Both the position numbers and the translations under genes were made by a program. This document shows positions 17,865 through 26,403 of a stretch of 64,000 bases of DNA, piece by piece. Numbering within the stretch: the first letter of the stretch is position 1; the number at the start of each line of letters is the position of its first letter. The notes beneath the pieces were generated by a model. The model saw nothing but the letters and a program-made list of their open reading frames with translations. It made no database searches and had not been told where the DNA came from. Source of the DNA: Rhizobium favelukesii (lineage in GTDB: Bacteria > Pseudomonadota > Alphaproteobacteria > Rhizobiales > Rhizobiaceae); assembly GCF_000577275.2 (NCBI RefSeq), contig NZ_HG916852.1, positions 3,165,001 to 3,229,000 on the forward strand, written 5' to 3'.

Positions 17865-18764
17865 TCAGCGAATGACTGGCTTGAGGAGATCTTCCAGACC
17901 GATTCGCCGGAACATTTCGGCACGAACCCGGTCGGCAACGCCATTGACGACCTCGGCACCGTCCTCAGACGGGTCGACATGGGTGCGGAACGGACGCTTG
18001 CCAAAGGGCATGGCGACGACCTGCGCGATCGACGTTGCGACCGAGCCTGCATCGGCATCGGCGGGTTCGAGCGCGGCAAGCCCCTGCAGCGCCTGCTCCG
18101 GCACGCCCCTGTAGGGGCCGTCATTGTATTCCGCTGCCCGCGCCGCGTCGGCCGGCGAACCAGAGTGCGCGAAGTGATTCGTGCCCCTGGTAAAGGCGCC
18201 TGGCACGATGATCGCGGTTTCGATGCCCCACCGGGCAAGCTCCGACGCATAGGAGACGGCAACCGAGTCCATCGCGGCTTTGGCAGCGAAGTAGGGCGCA
18301 AGATAGGGAGGCGTGCCGCCGCGTGTGCTGGAGGAGGAAACCCAGACGACCAGTCCCTTGCCGCGCTTGCGCATATGGGGAAGCGCAGCACGGTTCACCC
18401 GCTGCGTCGATAGTACGTTGACGTCGAACAACTCTGCATATTGCTCCGGCGTGAAAGCCTCGGCCGGGCCAAACGACATATGGCCGGCATTATGGATGAC
18501 GACGTCGAGCTGGCCCACCTCCGCGATGACCTTGGCGATCCCGGCTTCGACGGACGCGTTGGAGACCACATCAAGTTCGACCGAACGCAAATCGACATTG
18601 TTCTCCCGCGAGAAGGCCGCGATATCGGCAACGGCTTTCGCGTTGCGGCCGGCCGTGTCGCGGATCCCGGCGTAGACGACATGCCCTTCTGCGGCGAGGG
18701 TGCGGGCGGTGAGAGCGCCAAAGCCGCTGGATGCTCCGGTGATGACGATGACCTGCTTATCCAT
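17865..18764 (-). CDS. Short-chain dehydrogenase/reductase
   Basis: This 299-residue NAD(P)-dependent oxidoreductase is of the classical SDR type. It shows TGASSGFG (9-16), HNAG (91-94), a serine loop at 143-146 and the active-site Tyr158-x3-Lys162 in PYFAAK. ATG 18764 has AAGGA nine bases upstream. The length of about 300 and the C-terminal extension resemble the SDR subgroup annotated simply as SDR family oxidoreductase. It lies 82 bases downstream of another SDR gene on the same strand, possibly in one operon divergent from the LysR gene at 19709. The substrate is unknown. Confidence 0.85.
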   Translation of the reverse strand: MDKQVIVITGASSGFGALTARTLAAEGHVVYAGIRDTAGRNAKAVADIAAFSRENNVDLRSVELDVVSNASVEAGIAKVIAEVGQLDVVIHNAGHMSFGPAEAFTPEQYAELFDVNVLSTQRVNRAALPHMRKRGKGLVVWVSSSSTRGGTPPYLAPYFAAKAAMDSVAVSYASELARWGIETAIIVPGAFTRGTNHFAHSGSPADAARAAEYNDGPYRGVPEQALQGLAALEPADADAGSVATSIAQVVAMPFGKRPFRTHVDPSEDGAEVVNGVADRVRAEMFRRIGLEDLLKPVIR

Positions 18765-18846
18765 TTTCCTGTTCCTTGGATATTCGAGGGTGTTGAATGC
18801 TGGCGTTCGGAGAGTGGCGGCAGGACAAACCCGCCGAAGTCGACGA

Positions 18847-19587
18847 TCAGACCATGCCGCCGTTGGCGCGCAGCACCTGGCCGTTGATCCAGGAACCGTC
18901 TGAACCAGCGAGAAAGGAGACCGAGGCGGCGATATCCTCCGGTGTTCCCAGACGCTCTAGCGGGTTCATCTTGGCCAACCGGGCGATCAGCTCATCCGAT
19001 TTCCCGTCGAGGAAGAGGTCGGTGGCGGTCGGACCCGGAGCCACGGCGTTGACGGTGATGTTGCGGCCGCGCAGTTCTTTCGACATGATGGCCGTCAGCG
19101 TTTCGACGGCTGCCTTAGTCGCTGCGTAGACGCCATAGTTTTCGAGCTTCAGACCCACGACGCTCGTCGAGAAGTTGACGATACGGCCGCCGTTGCGCAG
19201 GCGCCTTCCGGCTTCGCGCAAGGTGTTGAACGTGCCCTTCAGATTGACGCTCACCTGACGATCGAAGTTGGCGTCGTCAGCATCGGCAATCGAGGAAAGC
19301 TGCATGATACCGGCATTGTTGACCAGCACGTCGATGCCGCCGAAGGCTGCTTCCGCTGCATCGAACATCCGGCGGACGGCTTCGGGGTTGCTGACGTCAG
19401 CTTGCGCGGTCAGTGCCTTGCCACCACCCCGTTCGATCTTCTGCACAAGCTCTTCGGCGAGCGCGGCGTTTCCGGAGTAGTTGATAACGACGGTGAAACC
19501 GTCCTTGGCCAGCCGTTCCGCGATCGCGGCGCCGATACCTCTCGAAGCGCCCGTGACCAGTGCGACCTTGTTCTCGTTGCTGCTCAT
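18847..19587 (-). CDS. Short-chain dehydrogenase/reductase, 3-oxoacyl-ACP-reductase-like
   Basis: This 246-residue SDR enzyme carries TGASRGIG (12-19), NNAG (90-93), Ser140 and Tyr154-x3-Lys158 in YGVYAATKAA, so the catalytic set is complete. The FabG-like core and the C-terminal PEDIAASVSFLAGSDGSWINGQ segment are typical of this very large group, so substrate cannot be inferred. The start is supported by AAGGAG eight bases upstream. The gene diverges from a LysR gene 121 bases away with a clear palindrome between them, which suggests that the LysR protein controls it. Confidence 0.87.
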   Translation of the reverse strand: MSSNENKVALVTGASRGIGAAIAERLAKDGFTVVINYSGNAALAEELVQKIERGGGKALTAQADVSNPEAVRRMFDAAEAAFGGIDVLVNNAGIMQLSSIADADDANFDRQVSVNLKGTFNTLREAGRRLRNGGRIVNFSTSVVGLKLENYGVYAATKAAVETLTAIMSKELRGRNITVNAVAPGPTATDLFLDGKSDELIARLAKMNPLERLGTPEDIAASVSFLAGSDGSWINGQVLRANGGMV

Positions 19588-19669
19588 TGCCTTTCTCCTT
19601 CTTTCATCGTGCCTCAGCGCGTTTCGATGCGGAGAAGATGCCTCTTTTCACATTGCGGATAATCAGCCA

Positions 19670-19694
19670 TTATTCGGCATCACTATCCGAATAA
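19670..19694. promoter_or_regulatory. Palindrome TTATTCGG-N9-CCGAATAA, candidate LysR operator
   Basis: Eight-base perfect arms occupy the divergent region between the SDR gene (starts 19587) and the LysR gene (starts 19709). The arms resemble those of the palindrome at 16621-16640 (TTATTC/GAATA core), in keeping with the relatedness of the two LysR proteins. Confidence 0.55.
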
Positions 19695-19708
19695 TCCGAA
19701 CAAATAAG

Positions 19709-20967
<1,259 letters not shown>

Positions 20968-21000
20968 TACCTTGAAGCAAGCCGCCGGAGCCCGAAACAG

Positions 21001-21591
21001 ATGACGTATGCCGCTGGTGCGATCGGCGCCGCTCCCCTCGCCGGCCAGGAGCTTCAGCGTTTTTTCGAGCGCGATGCGATTGCCGTTGCCCGCGATCTGC
21101 TCGGTTGCCATCTGCATGTTGGCGATGTCGGCGGTCGCATAGCGGAGACGGAAGCCTACTTTCCCGACGACGAAGCCTCGCACAGCTTTCGCGGCCCGAC
21201 GCAACGAAATGGCGCCATGTTCGGTCGACCGGGCAATGTCTACATCTATCGCATCTACGGCATGTATTGGTGCCTTAACTTTGTCTGCACGCCGGGCTCG
21301 GCCGTGCTGATCCGCGCAATCGAGCCGGAAGCCGGCATCACGACCATGACGGAGCGCCGCGGCAGCGACGTGCTCACGCAACTTTGCAGCGGCCCCGGCA
21401 AGCTCTGCCAGGCGCTCGGCATCGACCTCTCGGTGAACGACAGACTTCTCGACCGCCCGCCGTTCTCGATCACACCCTCAGCTCCTATCGAAATTGTCGC
21501 CGGCAAACGGATCGGCATAACGAAAAATGCCGAAGCACCTTGGCGCTTCGGCATCTCCGGGTCTCGCTATCTCAGCAGGCCGTTCCGCTGA
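21001..21591 (+). CDS. 3-methyladenine DNA glycosylase, AAG/MPG family
   Basis: This 196-residue repair enzyme removes alkylated purines from DNA. It shows the AAG-type sequence ARDLLGCHLHVGDVGGRI, the catalytic glutamate in AETEAYFPDDEASHSF, RNGAMFGRPGNVYIYRIYG with the DNA-intercalating tyrosine loop, FVCTPGSAVLIRAIEP, and LCSGPGKLCQALGI near the C terminus. It is complete and of normal length for the bacterial family (YxlJ-like). The 3' end of the gene contains, on the other strand, the intrinsic terminator of the convergent emrAB operon. It probably shares a transcript with the small protein upstream. Confidence 0.92.
   Translation: MTYAAGAIGAAPLAGQELQRFFERDAIAVARDLLGCHLHVGDVGGRIAETEAYFPDDEASHSFRGPTQRNGAMFGRPGNVYIYRIYGMYWCLNFVCTPGSAVLIRAIEPEAGITTMTERRGSDVLTQLCSGPGKLCQALGIDLSVNDRLLDRPPFSITPSAPIEIVAGKRIGITKNAEAPWRFGISGSRYLSRPFR
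21522..21554 (-). terminator. Intrinsic terminator of marR-emrA-emrB, inside the glycosylase gene
   Basis: On the minus strand a perfect 10-pair stem (ATGCCGAAGC at 21527-21536 facing GCTTCGGCAT at 21545-21554, eight-base loop) is followed by TTTTTCG. It begins 40 bases after the emrB stop codon, so it ends the leftward emrAB transcript while encoding the last codons of the convergent DNA glycosylase. Confidence 0.8.
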
Positions 21592-21594
21592 ACA

Positions 21595-23136
21595 TCACTC
21601 CATCACGGCGCTGTGGTCCATCGCCGGAGCGACTTTCGGTTTGCGCAACAGCAGCACGAGCGGAATGACCGCAAGCGACATCAGCATCAGCAGCTTGAAA
21701 TCGTCGATATAGGCGATGACAGTCGATTGCAGCGTGATCAGTTCATTGAGCGATGCCCGACCGGCCGCCGTCAGCGGGCTCAGCCCCTGCGCCGCCGTCG
21801 CCTCGAAGGCCCGGTTGAACGGTGTGACATAGGCGGCAATGGTCTCGTGATTTACCTGGGCGTTTTCGACAAGGAGCGCCGATACGATCGAGATGCCAAC
21901 ACTCGAACCAATGTTTCGCGACAGGTTGTAGAGACCGGTTCCGTCACCGCGCATGTGCGCCGGCAAGGTCGAGAAGGCGATCGTCGTCAGCGGCACGAAC
22001 AGGAAGCCAAGGCCGGCGCCCTGAACGAAGCCGACGGAAATGATCGTCCACTGCGAGACATCGGGCGTCCAGCCAGTCATGGCGTACATCGCCCAGGCCG
22101 TCAGCCCGAGACCGAGCACCAGCAGCACGCGCGTATCGACCTTGCCGATCAGCCTGCCGACGATGAACATGCACAGCATGGTGCCGAGGCCACGCGGTCC
22201 CATGACGATGCCGGCGGTCATGACGGGGTAGCCCATCAGTGTCTGCAGATAAGGCGTCATCAGTGCCAGCGAGGCGAGATAGGTGATGCCGATCACGAAG
22301 ATAAAGAGCATGCTGACGCTGAAATTTCGGTCCAGAAACAGCTTCGGATTCACGAACGATTTCTCAGCCGTCAGCGTATGCACGATCAACAGGTAGAAGG
22401 CCGCGGCGCAGACGATCGCCTCGATCATGACCTCGCCGGATGCGAACCAGTTCAGCTGTTCGCCGCGGTCGAGGAACAGCTGCAGCGATGCAATGCCGAG
22501 ACTCATCATTCCGAACCCAAACCAGTCGAGCTTCGCCAGCACATCCAGCTTCGTCTCGGTGACGTAGATCACGATACCGGCAAACGCCAGCGCGCCAATC
22601 GGCACGTTGATGTAGAACACCCAGCGCCAGCTGATGTTATCGGTCAGCCAGCCGCCGATCACAGGTCCGAGGACCGGCCCGACCATGACCGAGACGCCAA
22701 ATAAGGCCATGGCCGAGCCGCGCTCCTCGACACTATAGATGTCGAGGAGGATGCCCTGAGAGAGTGGAACCAAAGACGCGCCGAAGAGGCCCTGGAGAAG
22801 TCGGAAGGCAACAATCTGAGGAAGGCTTTGAGCCAAGCCACACAAGACCGAGGCAACGACAAATCCCGCGATCGCCGCCAGCAGCACCCGCTTGCGCCCG
22901 AACTTCGCGGCCAGAAAGCCGGACGGCGGCGTCATGATCGCAGCCGCCACGATATAGGAGGTCAGAACCCAGTTGATCTGGTCAGCGCTCGCCGAGACGC
23001 TGCCCTGAATATAGGGCAGCGCGACGTTGGCGATCGTCGTGTCCAGCGCCTGCATGATCACGGCCAGGATGACGCAAGCCGTGATCGCGGCGCGATTGGC
23101 TACCGGGGTGGCCGGCGATGATGCAGCGTTACTCAT
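21595..23136 (-). CDS. emrB: MFS drug:H+ antiporter, DHA2 family (EmrB-like)
   Basis: This 513-residue inner-membrane transporter should have fourteen membrane segments. It begins with a helix containing ILAVIMQALDTTIANVALPY, the conserved DHA2 motif D1 region. It has FLAAKFGRKRVLL (motif A) and LLQGLFGASLVPLSQ (motif B), then GPVLGPVIGGWLTDNISWRW (motif C), all intact. Its start overlaps the end of the adaptor gene by eight bases, so translation is coupled. With the HlyD-type adaptor it should form an EmrAB-type tripartite exporter of hydrophobic toxic compounds. The transcript ends at the terminator at 21522-21554. Confidence 0.93.
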   Translation of the reverse strand: MSNAASSPATPVANRAAITACVILAVIMQALDTTIANVALPYIQGSVSASADQINWVLTSYIVAAAIMTPPSGFLAAKFGRKRVLLAAIAGFVVASVLCGLAQSLPQIVAFRLLQGLFGASLVPLSQGILLDIYSVEERGSAMALFGVSVMVGPVLGPVIGGWLTDNISWRWVFYINVPIGALAFAGIVIYVTETKLDVLAKLDWFGFGMMSLGIASLQLFLDRGEQLNWFASGEVMIEAIVCAAAFYLLIVHTLTAEKSFVNPKLFLDRNFSVSMLFIFVIGITYLASLALMTPYLQTLMGYPVMTAGIVMGPRGLGTMLCMFIVGRLIGKVDTRVLLVLGLGLTAWAMYAMTGWTPDVSQWTIISVGFVQGAGLGFLFVPLTTIAFSTLPAHMRGDGTGLYNLSRNIGSSVGISIVSALLVENAQVNHETIAAYVTPFNRAFEATAAQGLSPLTAAGRASLNELITLQSTVIAYIDDFKLLMLMSLAVIPLVLLLRKPKVAPAMDHSAVME

Positions 23137-24355
23137 GGTCCTTGCCGCCGGAGCGGCCCAAAAGCTTGGAAACGAAATCCGGAAGACCGCGGGTACGACC
23201 CGTATCGACGTCGACGACCGTGCTCATGCCGACGCGAAGCGGCGGCTTGCCGGCGGTGTCATCGATACTGACCCGCATCGGAATGCGCTGCACGACCTTG
23301 ACCCAGTTGCCAGTCGTGTTCTGCGCCGGCAACAGCGAGAAGCTCGAACCGGAGGCCGGGCTGATGCTCTCGACCTTGCCCTTCCACTCCACGCCCGGGT
23401 AGGTGTCGACATAGATCGTCACCGGCTGACCGGGCTTGACATAGGTCAGTTCCGTTTCCTTCGGGCTCGCGGCGATCCAGAGGTTGCTTGCCGAAACCAG
23501 CGAGAAGGCCTGCGTGGACGCCTGCAGGTAGGAGCCCGGCTGCAGCGCGTTGACGTTTGTCACGATGCCGTCGAACGGCGCCTTGACCACGCTGTGGTCA
23601 AGTTCGCGCTGCGCATCGTCCACCTTCGCCTTGGCTTCGAGATAGAGCGGATTGTGTTCTACCGGCTGGTCGGCATTGCCGCCGAGCTGCGCCAGCGTCG
23701 CTGCCGCTTCGGCCTTGGCAACGGCAACCTTCTGATGGCCGGCGTCGAGATTGTGCTTGGCCTGGTCATAGGCAACACGTGTCGCAGCCGAGCTGTTCAG
23801 GAGGTTCTGCTGGCGGTCGAACTCCGTCTGGTAATACGGAATATCGGCTTCGGCCTGTGTGATCTCGGCAAGCGACTGCTGATAGCTGGCCTTCAGATTG
23901 AGGATCTGGTTGCGCACGGCGCCAAGCTGCGCCTGCGCACCGTCGAGTGCGATCCTGAAAGAATCCTGGCGCAAGCTGAAGAGCGCCTGGCCCCTCGCGA
24001 CGGCCTCGTTCTCGTGCACGTTGATCTGGTCGACGATACCGGAAACGTCGGTCGTCAGGCCCACCATGTCAGCCTGGATATAGGCATTGTCGGTCGACAT
24101 GATCTGACCGCCGTTGACGTAGTAATAGCCACCGATGACGAGCGCGACCGGCAGCAAAGCGAACAGAACGGGCCGCGTGAGGCTGCGCCGGCGGCGGACC
24201 TGAGTGCCGCCGGGCGCAGCCACCGCAGTAGCGGGCGCTGAATTGGATGAAGGCGCCTCAGCTACTGTTTCCTCGCGAGGGGAAGTGTCATTTTCTTCAA
24301 CTGGGTTTTTGGCATTTGCGTCGGCAACGACGCGCAGGGAGGACTTCTCAGCCAT
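23129..24355 (-). CDS. emrA: HlyD-family membrane fusion protein (EmrA-like)
   Basis: This 408-residue periplasmic adaptor has a long cytosolic N terminus (Ser/Glu/Ala-rich, about 60 residues), one membrane helix (RPVLFALLPVALVIGGYYY) and a lipoyl domain (MSTDNAYIQADMVGLTTDVSG). Long coiled coils follow (about 115-215), then VVKAPFDGIVTNVNALQPG, the second lipoyl half, and a C-terminal barrel (YVDTYPGVEWKGKVESISP). The ATG at 24355 lies within the end of the marR reading frame, giving an overlap of a few bases and coupled translation. It overlaps emrB by eight bases downstream. It should bridge EmrB and an outer-membrane channel encoded elsewhere. Confidence 0.92.
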   Translation of the reverse strand: MAEKSSLRVVADANAKNPVEENDTSPREETVAEAPSSNSAPATAVAAPGGTQVRRRRSLTRPVLFALLPVALVIGGYYYVNGGQIMSTDNAYIQADMVGLTTDVSGIVDQINVHENEAVARGQALFSLRQDSFRIALDGAQAQLGAVRNQILNLKASYQQSLAEITQAEADIPYYQTEFDRQQNLLNSSAATRVAYDQAKHNLDAGHQKVAVAKAEAAATLAQLGGNADQPVEHNPLYLEAKAKVDDAQRELDHSVVKAPFDGIVTNVNALQPGSYLQASTQAFSLVSASNLWIAASPKETELTYVKPGQPVTIYVDTYPGVEWKGKVESISPASGSSFSLLPAQNTTGNWVKVVQRIPMRVSIDDTAGKPPLRVGMSTVVDVDTGRTRGLPDFVSKLLGRSGGKDHE

Positions 24356-24812
24356 GTCTGGTCTCATGTTCGGCTACCGGGGTTCGGCAGGCCTGCACTA
24401 GGTTCGTCTTCATTGCGGATAGGATGTCGAACAGCTGGTCCCGCTGCTCGGGAGGGATACTCTGGAATGCTTCGCTGCGTGTCAGCTCACCGAGTTCGCG
24501 CATCTCAGCGAGCAGTGGATGTGCTTCCTCGCGCAGATAGAGAAGCCAGATGCGGCGATCGGTCGGATGCTGACGGCGCTCGATGAGCGCGCGGTCGGCG
24601 AGTTTGTCAACAATGCGGACAAGTGTCATCGGCTCGATTTCCAGGATCTCGGCAAGCCCGCCCTGGTGGATTCCCTCGTTGCTACGGAGGTACGCAAGCG
24701 TCTGCCATTGCGACCGCGTGAGCCCAAGGCAACGCGCGCGCTGCTCGAACCGCTTGCGAAGCAGCCGTGCAACGTCGTGCAACAGGAAGCCGAGAGTAGG
24801 ATTGCCACTCAT
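24348..24812 (-). CDS. MarR-family regulator of emrAB
   Basis: This 154-residue dimeric winged-helix repressor begins MSGNPTLGFLLHDVARLLRK. The recognition region is LAEILEIEPMTLVRIVDKLADR and the wing is RRQHPTDRRIWLLYL, with conserved Asp and Arg residues. It is the first gene of a leftward operon with emrA and emrB and overlaps emrA, so it is very likely their ligand-released repressor and its own. ATG 24812 is chosen; a GTG at 24824 would add four residues and neither has a good ribosome binding site. An AT-rich imperfect palindrome at 24843-24868 lies just upstream. Confidence 0.9.
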   Translation of the reverse strand: MSGNPTLGFLLHDVARLLRKRFEQRARCLGLTRSQWQTLAYLRSNEGIHQGGLAEILEIEPMTLVRIVDKLADRALIERRQHPTDRRIWLLYLREEAHPLLAEMRELGELTRSEAFQSIPPEQRDQLFDILSAMKTNLVQACRTPVAEHETRHG

Positions 24813-24842
24813 GACAGACAGCACCGATAATTGATAAGCACA

Positions 24843-24868
24843 CTTATAATATGCCTAGATATATTAAG
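24843..24868. promoter_or_regulatory. AT-rich imperfect palindrome upstream of marR (candidate MarR operator/promoter)
   Basis: CTTATAATAT and ATATATTAAG are separated by six bases and match as inverted repeats at most positions. The site lies 30 bases before the marR start, where its -10 region should be, in a locally AT-rich stretch. Both promoter and operator roles are possible. Confidence 0.45.
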
Positions 24869-25227
24869 CGTTTGCAGATGCACAATAGGCTCCCTCCCAG
24901 ATTCCGCAGCTGCGGCCAAAATGCCGCACTGGAATACGCGCAGAGATTTCGGAGGGTTTTCGAAATTGCAACCGGTTGGCATTTGCAATTTCGATCGGCA
25001 GCCGTTTAAAGTAGAAATCCAGAGGGTTATCGGAAATGCAGTGGTCTCGGTCGGCCGGTTTTCTCGATGACAAGCACGCCTGCGCGGCCGACCGCCGCGA
25101 TCGTAAATTTGCAATGGCATAGGTGAATGAGGGCCAGCGCCCTTGTTTAGCGACATCAAGACATGAATCGCATTCGATCAGCATAAGCGACGGCGGCGCT
25201 TGCGGCCGTCCGGATAAGGAAACCGCC
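24869..25227. promoter_or_regulatory. Divergent regulatory region between marR and the second RND operon
   Basis: No gene is supported in this stretch. Its main feature is a perfect 11-base inverted repeat, CGAAATTGCAA-N11-TTGCAATTTCG, at 24961-24993. A further half-site, ATTTGCAAT, lies near 25108-25116, about 115 bases before the RND adaptor start. These look like binding sites for a dimeric repressor of the RND pump; no TetR-type gene is adjacent, and the MarR protein is the nearest candidate. Confidence 0.5.
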
Positions 25228-26403
25228 ATGCCTTCCTCCCTTCGACGTCTGCTGACTATTGGCACCTTGGCTCTCCTGCCGTTCAACGCGGCGATGGCGC
25301 AGCAGCCAGCCTCCCCCCCTCCCGTTTCCGTCGCCAAACCTGTCGTGCGCGATGTCGTCGACAATGACGAGTTCATTGGCCGCTTCGAACCGGTCGATCA
25401 GGTATCAGTGCGCTCGCGTGTCGGGGGCTACCTGCAGGAAGTGCATTTCACCGACGGCGCACTCGTCAAGCAGGGCGATCTGCTTTTCGTCATTGACCAG
25501 AGGCCGTTCAACACCGCGCTGAACGAAGCGAACGCGGCATTGGAGGTGGCCAAGTCCACGCTCGTCTACGCCGAGGCTCAGTTCAAGCGGGCCGAGAGCC
25601 TGGCGACGAGCGGCAGCCAGTCGATATCGATCCTTGACGACCGCCGGCGCGAATGGGTTTCGGCACAGGCGAACGTCCGCGGCGCGCAAGCGACGGCTGA
25701 TCGCGCGGCACTCGACCTCGAATATACGAAGATCACCGCCCCGATCGGCGGGCGCATCGACCGCCGGCTGATCTCCGTCGGCAACTTGGTCCAGGCCGAC
25801 CAATCGGTGCTGACCACCATCGTTTCGGTGGATCCAATCGACTTCTACTTCGACGTCGACGAGCGCCGCCTTCTTAACTTCGCGCAGACTGCCCGCGAGC
25901 GCGGGGTTGATCTGCAGGAGGGCGGCGGCGGCGTCGAGGTCCAGGTAAGGATCACGGATTCGAACGAAAAGCCATTCAAGGGCAAGCTGGACTTCGCTGA
26001 AAACCGCATCGACAGCGAGACCGGCACGAAGCGCATACGCGCTCGCTTCGACAACCCGAACTATGTGCTCCAGCCGGGCCTATTCGGTCGCGTTTCTGTT
26101 GAAGCGTCGAACGTCTACAAAGCGATCCTCGTCCCCGACGAGGCGATCGGTTCGGACCAGAACCAACGCGTTGTCTATGTCGTTGGAGATGACGGGACTG
26201 TCACGGCAAAGCCGGTCCGCCCCGGCCCGCGCCTTTATGGTTATCGCGTGATCCGTGAGGGCATGGACGGCAACGAGACGATCGTCATCAATGGCCTCCT
26301 GCGGGCACGCCCAGGCTCCAAGGTGACGCCGCAAGTGGTGGAGCTTCCGCAAAGCCGCGAGGAAATTGCGCCAGAAGCCGCCGGCTTGGAGCTCAGCCGA
26401 TGA
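25228..26403 (+). CDS. RND efflux periplasmic adaptor (membrane fusion protein)
   Basis: This 391-residue secreted adaptor starts at ATG 25228 with AAGGA seven bases upstream. The signal peptide is LLTIGTLALLPFNAAMAQQ. The lipoyl halves are FEPVDQVSVRSRVGGYL and APIGGRIDRRLISVGNL around a coiled-coil hairpin (about 105-165), followed by barrel and membrane-proximal domains with GPRLYGYRVIREGMDGNE. Unlike the adaptor at 14494 it appears to be a soluble, non-anchored form. It overlaps the permease gene by four bases (ATGA), so the two are translated together. It should connect the pump to a TolC-type channel encoded elsewhere. Confidence 0.92.
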   Translation: MPSSLRRLLTIGTLALLPFNAAMAQQPASPPPVSVAKPVVRDVVDNDEFIGRFEPVDQVSVRSRVGGYLQEVHFTDGALVKQGDLLFVIDQRPFNTALNEANAALEVAKSTLVYAEAQFKRAESLATSGSQSISILDDRRREWVSAQANVRGAQATADRAALDLEYTKITAPIGGRIDRRLISVGNLVQADQSVLTTIVSVDPIDFYFDVDERRLLNFAQTARERGVDLQEGGGGVEVQVRITDSNEKPFKGKLDFAENRIDSETGTKRIRARFDNPNYVLQPGLFGRVSVEASNVYKAILVPDEAIGSDQNQRVVYVVGDDGTVTAKPVRPGPRLYGYRVIREGMDGNETIVINGLLRARPGSKVTPQVVELPQSREEIAPEAAGLELSR

